Positions 1 through 13,664 are shown, counted from the first letter of the stretch. The stretch is DNA of 64,000 bases from Microthyrium microscopicum (GCA_010405405.1 MU004232.1:639481-703480), one strand, 5' to 3'. Numbers and translations: made by a program. Notes: a model not told the origin generated them from the letters alone.

Positions 1-1127
1 GTGACCTTCTTCAAGAAAATTAAGGTTGCATATATAAGAACATGACGGCAGGGACTAGTTTGGTCTGTAGCTTCCAGATATAGACGCGACAAAGCGAGGT
101 GACGAGAATATTACATTTCCTGACACCTCGAAAGCACCTCAAGGAGGACAGACGCAGACCAGAAGCGCGTTATCTTCGTGGAGAATAACAGTATCAAGAA
201 CATGCCCAGCCTTAAACACTGTAGTCTACTTGCTCCATGATCTTGAAAGCGCTCGTTATCATGAGGTCTCCAGCTTCTCCGCCTTCAAATGCGTCGCAAA
301 TAGCTGGGATCAAAATGTGCAGAGAAGACGCATGAGGACGTCAGGGACTGAAGCAGAGCCTAGGTCAGAAAGCAGGCGAAAAGAACCTCAATGTAAGAAG
401 AAGATAGCTTTGTGCAAAGCGCAACATGGATAGTAGTTTTATCTAGTAAAATGGTCGAACGACTTGTCAGCAGCGGCTCTTATCAATGGTATCTCACGTT
501 CGGCAAAGAGGAGGGAAAATGGAGTCTATATGATCCTTTTATCTTCACGAGGCTATGGGATCAATTGCTATTCTCCTTCGCGCAAACATAAGCACACACA
601 AACATGATACTAACGCGGCACACCGTTTGAAAGCGCTCGTGGGTCATATGGTGTTCCAAAACCCTGCTTTCTGAAATGACGATGGGCGATGCGCTATGCG
701 CTCGCTTTTTGGAATGATATCGGGAATGCCTGATAAACGTAGGTCTAGTTCAACACCAATTAAATGACCTCTGTGATCAGCGGTGCCTCCTCCAGATACT
801 ACGACATGAGCGGCTCGCTAGGTTTTGCCGTCATGTTTTAGTATCGATAATTGACAATTACAACTTTGAAAGAAGAGAAGGTGACTGGTTGGTCGAGCTT
901 TTGATCAGGTAGTCAGGCCACTTACAATTACCATGATCAAGTCGTCAGCTGTCGCTAAGAAAAGCGCAGTCATTGCTGTGCTGAGCCTTATATATACCGC
1001 TATCTGTGAAGTCAAGATCAAGAGAATCCCGAATCAAGTTATCTGCTCGTCTAAAGTTATCTGGTCGACAGACAACTTTCAAGAGGGCCTGCTTGTTCAC
1101 CGAATTGAACATCTTTATTGCTTCCCT
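1..1127. other. Intergenic, no gene supported
   Basis: I see no convincing coding region here. The reading frames are short, lack family resemblance and are not joined by plausible introns. The last part is probably promoter and 5' leader of the metalloprotease gene that starts at 1128. Confidence 0.5.
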
Positions 1128-2966
1128 ATGCTTCGACATTGCAGTCACTCCGCTGTTCAATTTGAACCATCCCAAGAAGCCATAGATGCTGGCTTTGACT
1201 GGCAAAGTGAATCAGAGCGGGCCAAGGCGGCTGGTACAATCAAAGCTGAGAAAGAATACGAAATTCGAGAAGGAAATCCTGAGCCAGGCACCAAATTGAA
1301 GTGGTCGAGGCAGTCTAAACTTCCAGATGAAGAACCCTATTTTCCAGCCCCGGTTCTGCTCACACGCAAGGAGGTTGAATCAAATCAGAACTGTCCCTAT
1401 CAGTCTCTGGAAAATTGGATAGCGTCGAGAAGTTCTTGGTATAGACACCCAGACAAAGAGAATGTGTACATTGCATGGATGGAGGCAAGTTATGCTAAAT
1501 GATCTTGGTTACGGTACTTACCTTTTTTTGATAAAGCTCGGTTGTCAACTAGCATTTATAAGGGATCTTACATATGGCAGAAAGCGCATCCGAGAATTGA
1601 TGTGCCATTGCATCGTTACTGCCCATTGTAACTGACAAATCGATAGGATCCTGAAGGGCCTGTCGCTTCTCTGGAATCATGGATCAAGCCCCAGTTTGAA
1701 TCCCAGGAACAGATTCACTCAAACAAGTTCGATAGCGATGACCTCTTTTTCTACCTTAAAGATTTCTACTATCCTCGTGGTTTCAAACTAATCGGAGGGA
1801 AACTTGGTCTCACGCTTCACTATCGCCATACAGTGGATGAATTACTGAACGACCGGGGATGTATTGGCATGACGTGGAAGGAGGCATTCTTCCCTATCAG
1901 ATACAGAGAGTGTCCAGATAGGTAAGTAGACGAAAACACCGACGCAACTGATGATAAAACATCTTGACATCGAAACCAGTTCCTCCAAATTGGCAAAGTC
2001 TCTTTATTCCTGTTTCTCGTCATTTCTGTCTCTGGTCATTTCACGTTAAGATGTCTTTGCGGATGCTACTTTCGTACCGAAGCTCATACAGAATATAGAG
2101 CCTACATGAGGCAGTTGAATGCTGATGATCTGCTTCAAGCCTGCATACAAATATCTATGGACGGTGATGGCGTAGCTGGCACCTTGATGCTTATTGTCGA
2201 CTTCGATTTGTACGGAAATGACGAAAGCATTCCATATTACTGCGGTCGTACGAATAAGAAGATGCGTGTATCTGTAGTTTCAACAGCCAGATATCATCCT
2301 GCTCTTGACACATTACAGAAAGTCTCGAGAGAACATTCGTGGCCTGCATCTCATTGTCGGAGGTATATCAGCAAGGCTTGGGCCAATGAAGATGTACGAA
2401 TGGACGAAGGTGATATTTGGTCCAGTCAAGCGGAGTATGATGAACATCAAGAGCTGCGAACGCCGAAAGCCGTGTCAGACTGGTATGAATCAATGCCAGC
2501 GTGGGATCCAGAGAAGCCTCTGGAGCGCTCCTTGGAAACCTTTAAAAGCCTTGCATCAATTGAAGTGATGGCCAAGAAAAATCCATGTACACTGGAAAAT
2601 GTATGGTTGGCGCGAGTTGCGAGAAGAGCAAGCCATGAACTCGGACACTGCTTTGGATTTCATCACTGCGCTTACTATGCTTGTTTGATGCAAAAGTCAA
2701 CATCTATTGCAGAAGAATTGCGACAAGCCCCCTATCTGTGCCTAGTCTGTGGAGCTAAGCTTGCCCGTCTAGGTCCAATTCACAGTAAGGATGAGATGTT
2801 CAGCCTGGAGACCGAAAGATACGAAAAGATGGTTGCTGGATTGGAAGGCTACTTGAAACTGGGAGATTGTCATAACTTTCATGCTCATCGAGCCTTTTTG
2901 AAACAGATATTATTCATGAGACGCAACTACGATGGGCAGACACATGGCTGGAACCTCGTTCCATGA
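1128..2966 (+). CDS. Archaemetzincin-like zinc metalloprotease (M54)
   Basis: Three exons, 1128-1484, 1647-1921 and 2051-2966, join in frame to give 515 residues. The ATG at 1128 opens MLRHCSHSAVQF, the usual style of fungal family members; an upstream in-frame ATG at 933 would add a stretch without family likeness. The catalytic signature is HELGHCFGFHHC at residues 406-417 (zinc ligands His406, His410, His416; catalytic Glu407), followed by CLM and, after 16 residues, a CLVC pair, which is the extra Cys4 zinc site of peptidase family M54. Family members are presumed aminopeptidases; the substrate in fungi is unknown. Intron 1 has a GC donor (gcaagt at 1485) and a normal AG acceptor. Intron 2 (1922-2050) is the only choice that keeps the RQLNADDLL region in frame. 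The family call is firm; the fine exon edges are inference. Confidence 0.85.
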
Positions 2967-3730
2967 ATGACGGTTCTTTTACTTCAAATGAACAGCATAG
3001 ACTTCTAGGTAGCCAGCTATACGAAGAAAGGCGCATAATCTGCTTTCGAAGAGGAATGCTACTAGATGTCATAATGGTTCATGGTGGCTATGCCTTCTTT
3101 GTGGTCCACAGCTGAACCCCACGATACTTCCATGAAGCTCTACATTGATATCGGTGTACCTCTCATGCCAACTTCAGCCCACAAAGTTGTATGTTGCATC
3201 AACTACGGCATGTCGAGTTGGGTTCGAAGTTTGCTTTTGAGCTGAAACATTGATCCAATTCCTCCATTAAGGTTCTGCAATATCATACTCTCATAATCTC
3301 AGCTTAGGAACCCAATATACAGCAGTTTTGATCCGAACAAGCACGCAACATTCGATATTTGGAAGGAAGAACTGCAAGTCGAGTAGCAAAAGGTCAGTGA
3401 CTGAATATTGACGACGCATAACTTCAGAGGATCAGACATACACGTCTATATCTTCTGCTCTCGAAGCTTCCTATCTTCCCTCTCAACTCAACAGTTTTTT
3501 TCACATCCTGAAGCTTGCAAGATTTAGAGTCCTAGATTTACAGAATCCTGCCCCAAAGGCTAAGAGAGCACGGAAATATTAGAATGGCTTGTAGACAGTG
3601 AGTACCACGATAGAATCGATGCAACATTCAGATTATCTGACAGGGACCAGAACACGGAAGGCAGAAAGAGCCTCTGCCGTAGCTACGAGGTGATTGAATT
3701 ATCTGACTTTCCTGCTCCCTCAAATGACTG
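2967..3730. other. Intergenic, nothing recognised
   Basis: No reading frame of note. A short ATG-led piece near 3584 could be a non-coding leader exon of the gene at 3731, but I cannot show it. Confidence 0.4.
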
Positions 3731-4666
3731 ATGAGGACTAGCAAAATACATAAACGCGAGAGACGTCAAGATGGTGGTCGAGTCAGAAAGGGAGCTCGTA
3801 AAGCCACAACGTCCCCCAGTCCAGACCCGACCCCAGAGCCATATGTAGTAGATTCACTTTTTTTGTCCCCGGAGCCAAGCCTGAAGCCATCTCCAGAGGC
3901 ATCTCCAGAGCCCGCTTCTGCAGATTCATCCCCCGAACCAACATCATCACGCCCATCATCCTCAAGATCATCGCCATCTCCACCTCCAATTCCAGACCTA
4001 CGTGTCATCCTAGTATCAAAGCCAATCGAAGGCCAGTCCTCCAAAACTAAAGCCATGTACGTCTTTCCCAGCTATACCCCGTCCTCCCACCAACTGACCC
4101 TCCCCAGCCAAACTCTCACCCCATTCGCTGCCCAAGAAGCAGCCTTCCGCGTCCGCGACCGGTTAGCCGAGCTCTACCGCCTTCGAACCATGCGCGTCAG
4201 AAAATATCAGCGGGCTCAGCTTCTAAGCCAGATCAAAGTTCCTACTGTCGAAGAAATCCAAGACACTTGGTCCGCACTCTTCGGAATACGCATGACCATA
4301 TCAGAAGCTGAAGCAATTCAAGGCAACCTGCCCAAAGCAAGCCACCTCCTGCTTGCGGCGCCGGCGAGCTATATGGAGCGCGTGCGGTATTTGCAGGCGG
4401 AGATGCCAGAGGCGGTGAGACGGGCAGAGGAGAAGTTTGAGGCTGATCAGAAGAAGTTGGGCGAGATCGGATCGGAAGAAGAGGTATGATGAATTTGGGT
4501 GCGGAGGAAGATGCAGAGGCTGATTTGTGCGTAGGAGGACTGGACGATCGGTGATTTGAAGTTGTGGAAAGAGGCGGATAAGTTTGTGAAGGATACGAAG
4601 GAGGCGAAGAGGGCGCGAGTGGAGCAGATGAGAAAATCAATGGCGAAGTGGCTTAAGGGTGCTTGA
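3731..4666 (+). CDS. Ser/Pro-rich hypothetical protein
   Basis: Two exons, 3731-4483 and 4535-4666, give 294 residues. The intron (gtatga ... gcgtag, 51 nt) joins a Glu-rich stretch to a charged C-terminal helix that reads EDWTIGDLKLWKEADKF and ends in a Lys-rich WLKGA tail, so splicing extends the protein by 43 residues. Residues about 15-85 are low complexity, with repeated SPEP/SPEA steps and runs of Ser, likely disordered and phosphorylated. The second half is Arg/Lys/Glu-rich and helical, with no membrane segment. I do not recognise a family. The C-terminal half has normal coding texture and codon phase is preserved across the splice, so a real gene is likely; the start is the first ATG of the exon and a 5' exon is possible. 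Confidence 0.6.
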
Positions 4667-4978
4667 GAGAGATTGCTTGAGATTTGATTTTGTCGAAGGC
4701 GAGGGAGCTGGGTTCAAATTAAAGCGGAAAGTGTATAAAAACTTGCTCTCATGCAGAGAGGGGACACCATTCCAGAAGGAAATTTGCTTTGAGGTGGTCA
4801 TGTCTTAGACTTCATATCATCACTAAGAATACACCATATCAAGTATTGAAGACATAAAGACATCAATTACGAATAGGTATCTCATTGTAATCGTCTCTCC
4901 TATCAGTTGGGTATTACTACCACCAGCTCTTTATCAATACACAAACTCCATGCTCCCAAAGAAAACAACATATTCTCG
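4667..4978. other. Intergenic between convergent 3' ends
   Basis: Space between the 3' ends of the Ser/Pro-rich gene and the apyrase gene. No coding potential seen; presumably both 3' UTRs. Confidence 0.5.
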
Positions 4979-7052
4979 TCATTCAGGAATCGGTTTGCCC
5001 AACCCACTTCTAATAGCTGGACTTCGACTCCTGTTTATTCTCGCCTCCACCCCCGCCATCAAATTATCCCGACTATCCGCCCTGACCAACATACCTTCCC
5101 CCAATATTGCCCTCTTTCCCGGACTTCCCGCGCCATCCGGCGATTCCACGGTAAGCTTCGGTGTCGCCCAGCCAGACGCTCTACCCGTCTCATTGCCAAT
5201 CTCTTCCTCGAAATCATAGCCACCAAGCTCAAACTCGGCGGCTTCTGCGGCGTTTGCTCCGCTAACGCGTTCGTAGGCGGGAGCGAGACCAAAGATTTTG
5301 CTGAGACGGGAGGGACTACCGCCGCTGGAATGTTTGCGCCGGCTGGCGCCACCACAGCCGAAGGCGGTGAAAACGCGCGAGAGGATCCGAGTCCGGCGAT
5401 CACGGCCGCAGAGGAGGAGGGCGGCGACGCACAGGATGAGTAAGAACAAGAGGAGGCCTGGGATACGACGGGGCGAGTCATCAAACAGCGAATCAAAGAG
5501 GTCGTCCGCTTCCGCTATGAGGCCTTTATTCCCAGAGGGCCGTTGAAAGTCCTGAGGCATAGCGATACCAGGAATATTTGAGCCAAAGCCCACAGGATGT
5601 GCGCCTTCTGGCATAGGCACCTCCGAAGACGCATAGAGGACCATTTTGCCGAGCGTCCAAGAAACTTCCGTGCCTTCGATTTTGTTGACTGCCTGGAAGG
5701 GGTTGAGGAAGCCTTTTGATTTAGCGCTATTGATGATTTCTTTAGTGACGTTTTTGCTATCTGGCACGCCTTCGAGACCGACGCGCGGGATACCAATGCC
5801 ATCGTGCAACATATTGATGAGCCAGGAAGCTTTGAAGCAGATTTGGTCTGCAATGCCTTCGTCGACATCTTTACCCCATTGATGCGCGTTGATGCCTTTT
5901 GCTATTTCTTCCCAAGGCTTGCTGCAGAAGTCGTTGACGCGGGTTTGGTAGGTGTTAAAGTCGTATGCTTTTTCTTTGTAGCCCATTTCGAATATCTCGT
6001 GGGTTGTGTGCCAGTACTCTGACACGCCTACGAAGTGATTTACGTCGAAATCGATTGCTGGAACGTGCATGCCTCCTAGAAGACAAGGTTCATCATTACA
6101 TGGTTTTTCTTTTTCGAGAAGGGGATTCGTTTGCCGAAGACACTGGGCGAAGTCGCCGGTCCCGAGTAGGATTTGTCCCTCCGCTTTATCCTTTACAGGC
6201 GTGCCGTCTGTCGTGAGCTTGAGTCCTTTGGGAAGACATGGATCCGGCAATTCTATTATATATGGATCCGTTGACTCTCGAAGCGCATCGACATATCGTG
6301 ATCTAGCTTGATTCGCACCGAAACCCAGCCACGTGCTAGTGAATACTTGATACTCATCATCCCGACCACTTAACTGTCGCAGTCGCAATAGCTTCAAGTC
6401 ATTCGCATGCTTTTGCGTTTCGGTAACATTTGGCACAAATGCGATTTGCGCAGATGCCCCACCCATATCGAGAAAGCCGTATGTATGATGACCCTTTCCA
6501 TGGTTGTGTTCTTCTGGATTATCAAATCCGCCTAAAAGATAATTTGCTGCGATCCATCCATAAAGTCCCTCGGTTTCGCCTGGTATGACTTGTATGTGGA
6601 GATCACAGTCTGGTATTTGAAAGTCCGAGTACTCGCGCGCAAAGCTGCATATTGAGTCCAAAACTTGTTCTCGTTGTATTTGTGGTAGAAGGCGCATTCC
6701 TGCTGTGGCTAATAGGAAGAGGGGTGTGTCTTTGACTTGATTCTTAGGTACGTGTTTAAGGGCATGATCGAGGAGGGGTTTGAGATGATCGGTGCCGACG
6801 GATTCGGGCGTGGGACCAAATGTAGAGACACCGGGATGTGTCTTTAATGTCCATTTCTTCTTCGTTTCGATTTCAGGGAGGGCGTTGAGATCGTGGCCTT
6901 TCTTGCGCGACCATGAGGGATCGTGCCATCGATAAACGTATACGCGGGTTCCGGATGAGCCGGCGTCGAGTATTACACCGTATCGCCCTGGGGTATTGTT
7001 AGTGGACTTGAGCAAGTGGTGATAAGGCTGTAGGGGACATACACTTGGCCAT
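4979..7052 (-). CDS. YND1: GDA1/CD39 nucleoside diphosphatase, Golgi apyrase type
   Basis: Two exons, 7052-7043 and 6987-4979, give 672 residues. The first exon has only 10 coding bases: MAK plus one base of Trp4, completed after a 55-nt intron to read MAKWRYGVILDAGSSGTR, as in Ynd1-like apyrases. Apyrase conserved regions are visible: DAGSSGTR (11-18), LLATAGMRLLP (95-105), GETEGLYGW (140-148) and LDMGGASAQIAF (176-187). A single membrane segment with the core GLLLFLLILCVAALLLC lies near residue 540, followed by a basic, then Gly/Glu-rich cytosolic tail of over 100 residues. There is no N-terminal signal peptide, which matches Ynd1 rather than Gda1. Family role: hydrolysis of NDPs and NTPs in the Golgi lumen, which sustains nucleotide-sugar import for glycosylation. 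Strong assignment. Confidence 0.92.
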
Positions 7053-7819
7053 TACGTGGAATGTGGTATCAAAATGATAAGGAGTATAGTCGCGTAAAAG
7101 AGCAGGATAAAGTGGTAAGGCGAAGAAGGGTTCGTTGAAAAGTAAGGCAGGCAAAGCGAGTGACAGAGTAGGAGTAAGAAAAGGAGTGATATAGGGATTG
7201 AAGTTGAGAATGGACAGATGGCGATAGCAGTGATGATACCAGATGCAAGGCAAGTACGACTAGCGACTAACGTTGGATTTGGGTAGGGGGAAGGAACGAC
7301 TAGACAGGGGGGCAGACCATGGTCGCCGTTTCCGCACCAAAAGCCTCCTTTTTCAATCTCTTGGCATTTCTACAACATCAACAACTTCCTTTGTGATGCT
7401 TTTGACAAGTTATTTTTGGAATGACAGCCACCAAGGCAGCCTGATCTAGATCTGGGATCATGCCCTTTCTCCATATGATCGACCTATACCCAGCTAATAC
7501 AGCTATATATCCCCAGATTTTCGGGTGTTACATGTTAATGTTGACCTGAACAAAGTCTCTGATCAGCTTAAACTTTCTGGTAATAATAGGATTCGAACAA
7601 TGGATGCTAATTCCAGCCTATCAAAATGCAGGTAACTTTGTCTCTTTCTTCAAGACGCGTGGCCTTGCAGACGATCTTCAGCCCTGCTCAAACTACCATT
7701 CCTCTGTCACACTTTTCCCATATATTCCCGTTACCGGCTTGTTCACATACTCCAATCATACTCTTTCAAATCAAGGCTTGAAATTCTTCTTCTATAAGGC
7801 TGTTGATATCCAGCATAAC
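7053..7819. other. Intergenic, nothing recognised
   Basis: Upstream region of the apyrase gene and 3' flank of the amidotransferase gene. Short frames only. A GTTCGAATCC-like string on the minus strand near 7590 was checked as a tRNA B box and not upheld. Confidence 0.4.
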
Positions 7820-8706
7820 TCAGTCCTCCAACAAAAACCTTAAAAACGCTTGCGCAATAATCACCCCATCATCATGGTCCTGCAACCTCCTAATACCATC
7901 CTCAAACAACCCCTCTGGGAATATCCCCATCTTATTCCTTGACTTCAGTATCTCCTCCACAATATCCCTCGTAAACTCCGGATGGCCTTGCACAGTGACC
8001 AGTCGATTCTTTTGATACATGCCCTGATTGGCGCATTTGTCTGTAGTGGCAAGATGCTCGACTCCTGGTGGGAAGGAGGATACTATGTCTCTATGCATTT
8101 GATATATACTCTGGTGGAAAATGTCAACAACGACACGGACATTGGGATTCGGTACTAGGGGCTGAAGACGGAAATGAGAGGGGGAAATGTACTAATTTGT
8201 CTTGTTTGAACAGCTTCTTGCCTTCCTCAGTAAGGTCAACGGCATGTACAGAAACTTCCCATCCGGCATCACTGCGTCCTACTTTGGCACCCAGCGCTCG
8301 GCCAACAATTTGATGGCCGAAGCAAACGCCAATGGTGCGAACGCGATCTTGGGCGAGGACTTTCTCTGTGAATTCGACGAGTCGTAATATCCAGGGATCA
8401 TTATCAAAAGAGTTGAATTCTAATCACAATTAGTGACACAATCCCAACTCAAGTGGTGTAGATAGTACTTGATCCTGTAAGCAAAATCGCATCAATATCA
8501 TCCAAATTCGGATAGAACAGTTCTGTAGTTATAGGCCAGTATGAAAGTTCCAGTCCTTCCTTCGCACTGAGTCCTGGATGGCCCAGTGCATCAGCAGCTC
8601 TTTCGAGTAGTTGTTTGAAGACGCCTCCATATCCGCCGAACTTGGCTTTTGTTCCTGGTAGAGGAGTATCGCACTCTAGTATCGCGATTCGGAGCGGAAC
8701 TTTCAT
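7820..8706 (-). CDS. Class-I glutamine amidotransferase-like protein
   Basis: Three exons, 8706-8469, 8419-8193 and 8110-7820, give 251 residues; introns are 49 and 82 nt. The protein opens MKVPLRIAILECDTPLPGT, and exon 2 carries the nucleophile elbow GVCFGHQIVGRALG. Exon 3 carries VQGHPEF, supplying the His and Glu that complete the Cys-His-Glu triad. The splice joins restore GSKFNSFDNDPWILRLVEF and SIYQMHRDIV, both typical of fungal stand-alone GMP-synthase-like amidotransferases. These are single-domain proteins with no synthetase partner domain; some relatives act as gamma-glutamyl peptidases, but the substrate of this one cannot be read from sequence. Divergent from the MFS gene at 9324. 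Confidence 0.88.
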
Positions 8707-9323
8707 TGTGAATTGATTTTGGTTTGTGGTGATGGAGTTGTGTTGTTATCGCGAAAGCGGGACTGGTGGCGGCTTGGTGTGTGGTGGGGTCTAGCATTCC
8801 CAATGTCGATAACACACTTGATTCCTCTCAAGACCAATATCTCCTTGACATCTTGTTGATCACCTTTCTTTTTGTTGTTGTACTATTACACTGTCCTCAT
8901 AAAATAGGTCTACATCACTCACTTGAGTTCAAGCTGCTATCAAATCCGCCCTTGGTGTTGCCACCATATCTCTGTTTGTCTACCAACGATCTACAAATCA
9001 CTGTAACATATAACGACTCCACCACCAAACTATTTCATATCGGAAGCAAGGAACTAATTGTACATCTCAAAACAATTTGAGAGCTGGACAGGGGTGTGGA
9101 CAAAGTTTGTCTCTGACAAAGCATTAGATTTGGATCAACTCCTGTCTTATGACCGCAACAGCCTGATCCGTCACACAAATATCTACATAACTATTCTATA
9201 AAAACTAAGGATCTGGAAACGCTTGAGCTGTCCTCAAAATCTAAAAGAGCGAGGGGAAGTGAAGGAACCGATTCACAACTGACGCAATCGAATCAATCCG
9301 GAGTATAAACGGAGACGGTGAAC
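8707..9323. promoter_or_regulatory. Divergent intergenic region between amidotransferase and MFS genes
   Basis: 617 bp separates the two divergent start codons, so promoters of both genes must lie here. A TATA-like stretch (tctataaaaac) lies near 9195, upstream of the MFS gene. No operator pattern is recognised. Confidence 0.4.
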
Positions 9324-11151
9324 ATGGCGTCGACCACGATACCTCCCGATGACCACTCTCGATTACTCGGAGACCAAAACGAAGATGGCGACCCGCCCAT
9401 TCAAACGTACGGAACTCAACCTGAACCAGAAGATGACCATCATCACAAGAACCCCGACTCCCCATACCTAATAGACGCAACTCGCACCAAATTCTGGTTC
9501 ATATTCGGTCCCATCCTTCTCCAATACTTCGTTGCCATGTTCGACAGCTACTTCATGGCATCCAGCCATCCTGTCATAACATCCTACTTCAACGCCTCCA
9601 ACTCCGCCTCCTGGCTCTCCACCTCCTTCATGCTAACATCCACCGCCACTCAACCCGTCTTTGGCCGTCTATCCGACACCATTGGCCGTCGACCAGTCTA
9701 CCTAACCGCGTTGGTCGGTTTCATGGTAACGACGGCCTGGTGCGCAGGAGCGCAAAGCATAGGATCATTGATAGCGGCGAGGGCATTGTGCGGAATTGCG
9801 GCAGGTGGTGTGTTGAGTATGGCAGGTATAATGACCAATGATCTGGTCAAGATTGAGGTCCGTGGAACATATCAAGCATACATTAACCTCCTCTATGGTT
9901 CTGGTGCAGCTTTTGGTACAGCTTTCGGTGGTGCATTATGCGACACCATTGGCTGGCGCGGTGCATTCGCTATACAGATCCCACTCATCCTCTTCATCAC
10001 GATATGCGCCTACATCAACGTCCCCAGCAATCTCGGACCCCAGCTGGCTAAGCACTCATCACTCACCGTCCGCCAAACAATTCAGCAATTCGACATAGCA
10101 GGCTCCCTCCTCCTCATGCTCAGCGTCGCCCTCCTGATTCTAGGCCTAAATCTCGGCGGCAACATCCTTCCCTGGTCTAATCCCTTCGTCATTGGATCCC
10201 TCATAGTCAGCTTGATCGCAGGCGGCGTGTTAGTATGGGTCGAGTCTAAAGCGCTGCGACCAGTAATGCCATTAGCCATGATCGCCTCTCCACCGCGCTC
10301 AAATATTGTCCTCTCAAACTTTTTTTCCATGATAGGCATAAACCACATCCTCTTCAACGCACCTCTCTACTTCCAAGCCGTGCACTCCGACACGCCCTCC
10401 ATAGCCGGCTTCCGCCTCGCCATTCCCGCCGTCCTCACCACAATCTGTGGCGTGTCAACCGGCTTCTTCCTAACCTACACCGGGCGTCTCCACGCACCGC
10501 AAATTGCTGGCGCCATCTCCATGCTATCTGGCGCCGTCGGCCTCAGTAGCATGCCACGAGATGTGCCAATGTGGATCGCAACGGCCCTATGTGCACCGAC
10601 TGGAATTGGGCAAGGCTTGATGTTTCCGGCGACGACGTTGGCGGTGCTGGCGATTAGTAGCGTGGAGGAGCAGGCGGCTATGACGAGCACGTTGATGCTG
10701 TGGCGGAATTTGGGGACTGTTATGGGGGTGGCGGTTAGTAGTCTTGTTTTGCAGAATACTTTGGTACAGTATTTGGAGAAATACATTACGGGGCCGGATA
10801 AACAAGCTGTAAGTGTACCCTCCCTACGCTTTGGTTATTGATGAGAGATGTGGAGACTAATGGGAGGGGAAAATAGGTTATTGAGAAGGTACGGAAGAGT
10901 GTGAGGGCGGTTTTGGAGCTCAAGGGGGAAACGCATGAGCAAGGTGAGTCACAATCGAAGTGTTGTGAGGAGGTTTGTGCTAATCTTCTACAGCGCTGAT
11001 GGCGTATTCGGATGCGTTGAGATGGACCTTCATATCAGCGATAGGGTTCTTTGTTGTGGTTAATGTGCTTATCATACCAGTCAAGCTTCCTTGGCTTCGG
11101 AAAGATCGGGTAGCTGCTAATGTAGAAGAGGATGGCGAGTATCAGGACTGA
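9324..11151 (+). CDS. MFS transporter, DHA2-type multidrug/basic amino acid family
   Basis: Three exons, 9324-10808, 10877-10943 and 10994-11151, give 569 residues. The ATG at 9324 (MASTTIPPDDHSRLLGD) is preferred; the frame opens earlier only through a GTG. After an acidic cytosolic N-terminus ending near residue 55, there are about 14 hydrophobic segments. The loop GRLSDTIGRRPVY is MFS motif A, and the Gly-rich run GIAAGGVLSMAGIM follows in the next helix. The last exon supplies the terminal helix (SAIGFFVVVNVLIIPV). The nearest relatives by pattern are fungal drug:H+ antiporters and Vba-type vacuolar amino acid permeases. The substrate is not readable. A second transporter of the same broad type lies at 15833. 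Confidence 0.85.
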
Positions 11152-11561
11152 GGAGAAGGATAAGACTCGATGAAGCAGCTTTGGTTTAAGGTTAATATGA
11201 TATGCCAGATGATGCAAGCATTGCCACGCACGATAAAGTATGTGGGAGATTGTAACTCATGACAGCAGCGCAGTCCAGGTCGGCGGCGGGAAAGACTAGG
11301 GAGAAAGACGAAGAACAAGTAAACTCAACATGCCCATGACTTCATGGACATTCTCCCCACAGTGGTCGTGACAGGTATTATCAGGTAGCTGGTAGCGGTT
11401 GTCATGGAAGCTTTTCGATTAGTGAAACACGGAAAGCCATTGTTGGCTTTAAAGATGATCATCAAGCGAAAGACTGTCTTGAGATAGGCTAGTACTTTAT
11501 ATACAGTCCATCCATTTCAGAGATTCGTCATCCAGTCCTAATACAACACGATCATCTATCA
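11152..11561. other. Intergenic between convergent 3' ends
   Basis: Convergent 3' flanks of the MFS and PP2A genes; no coding signal. Confidence 0.5.
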
Positions 11562-12762
<1,201 letters not shown>

Positions 12763-13664
12763 TATGCTGCTCGCAGCTTTTGGAGAGTCGAGAAGATGTC
12801 GGTAGGAAGGGGCGAGTTGTTTGATGAGAGGTAGGTTATCGGGATGAGGTTCGTGTAATGACGTGCGCACGAGGACAAGGACAGAGGACAGGCGGTAAAA
12901 GTTGAGCCAAAAGAAAAGGGTGCAAAAGACAGCGGCTATGCGGGCCCAGGTCAATATGAAGAATGCAAAAAAGCGAGATTATGAAAGGGGTATTGGTTGT
13001 TGTTGGATGTAGTTGGAGGGGTTCACAATGGAGAGAGAGAACAGTGGTTTGGTTTACGGTAGCTTGGTGATGGTTTGGTGTTTTGGTTGAAGCGCAAGGG
13101 CCACCAAGGCTGCGACCTAGCCCTAGCAGGGGCTAGTGTGAAGTCACTGCCAATTTTAGCTGAATGTTGTGTTGCCCCTGAATTGAATGCTCCTGCCATT
13201 TTTAAACTGACAGGATTCGATTCTTCTCTTCCAGTTGTTTGATGTATCGTGGTGCGACGTGCTTTTCAAAAACCCACAAGTCTATGAGTTGGATTTCAAA
13301 AAGGTCAGGATCCGACGTCAAAGTAGTCTGGAACTCGGAGAAACACCAAAAGGAGCATGATTGTGGAAGGCTGCCAGGCTCTCGATCCAAATGGACCATT
13401 GGAGATCACTCGACGCGGACGAGCAGTTACTGAAAGTGTTTGGTAGCCATGCCTCCGACTCGAGCGATCAAGTTCATGGACACGTCAAGATCACCTGATT
13501 CTACAGAGAGAGATGAACCGGTATCAGCAATATCTGGACAGTCTGCGAAACCAATATCCAGGAGTGGAATAGACTACTTCATACCAAAGCATCTTTCTAG
13601 AAATACTGCGCACGGAGGGCCTTCATATGCCGCATTGAGGAAGTTCGGTGTTCATGTTGCTTAA
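12763..13664. other. Upstream region of PP2A gene; no gene supported
   Basis: Contains the PP2A promoter and leader and the 3' flank of the kinase gene. A short perfect hairpin is present at 13117-13136 (ctagccc / gggctag, 6-nt loop). Plus-strand frames at 13239-13664 look accidental. Confidence 0.4.

Noticed and set aside
230-433. 67-codon frame
   Set aside because: Short, no motif, no neighbouring exon with a sensible splice.
933-1127. Upstream ATG of the metalloprotease frame
   Set aside because: The added residues resemble no family member, while the ATG at 1128 opens the conserved start.
7560-7610. Minus-strand GTTCGAATCC as a tRNA B box
   Set aside because: No matching A box or acceptor stem pairs at the right distance.
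9318-9323. GTG as the start of the MFS gene
   Set aside because: The next codon but one is ATG (9324), the normal eukaryotic start.
13239-13664. Plus-strand frames between the kinase and PP2A genes
   Set aside because: Two unrelated short frames with no plausible join.
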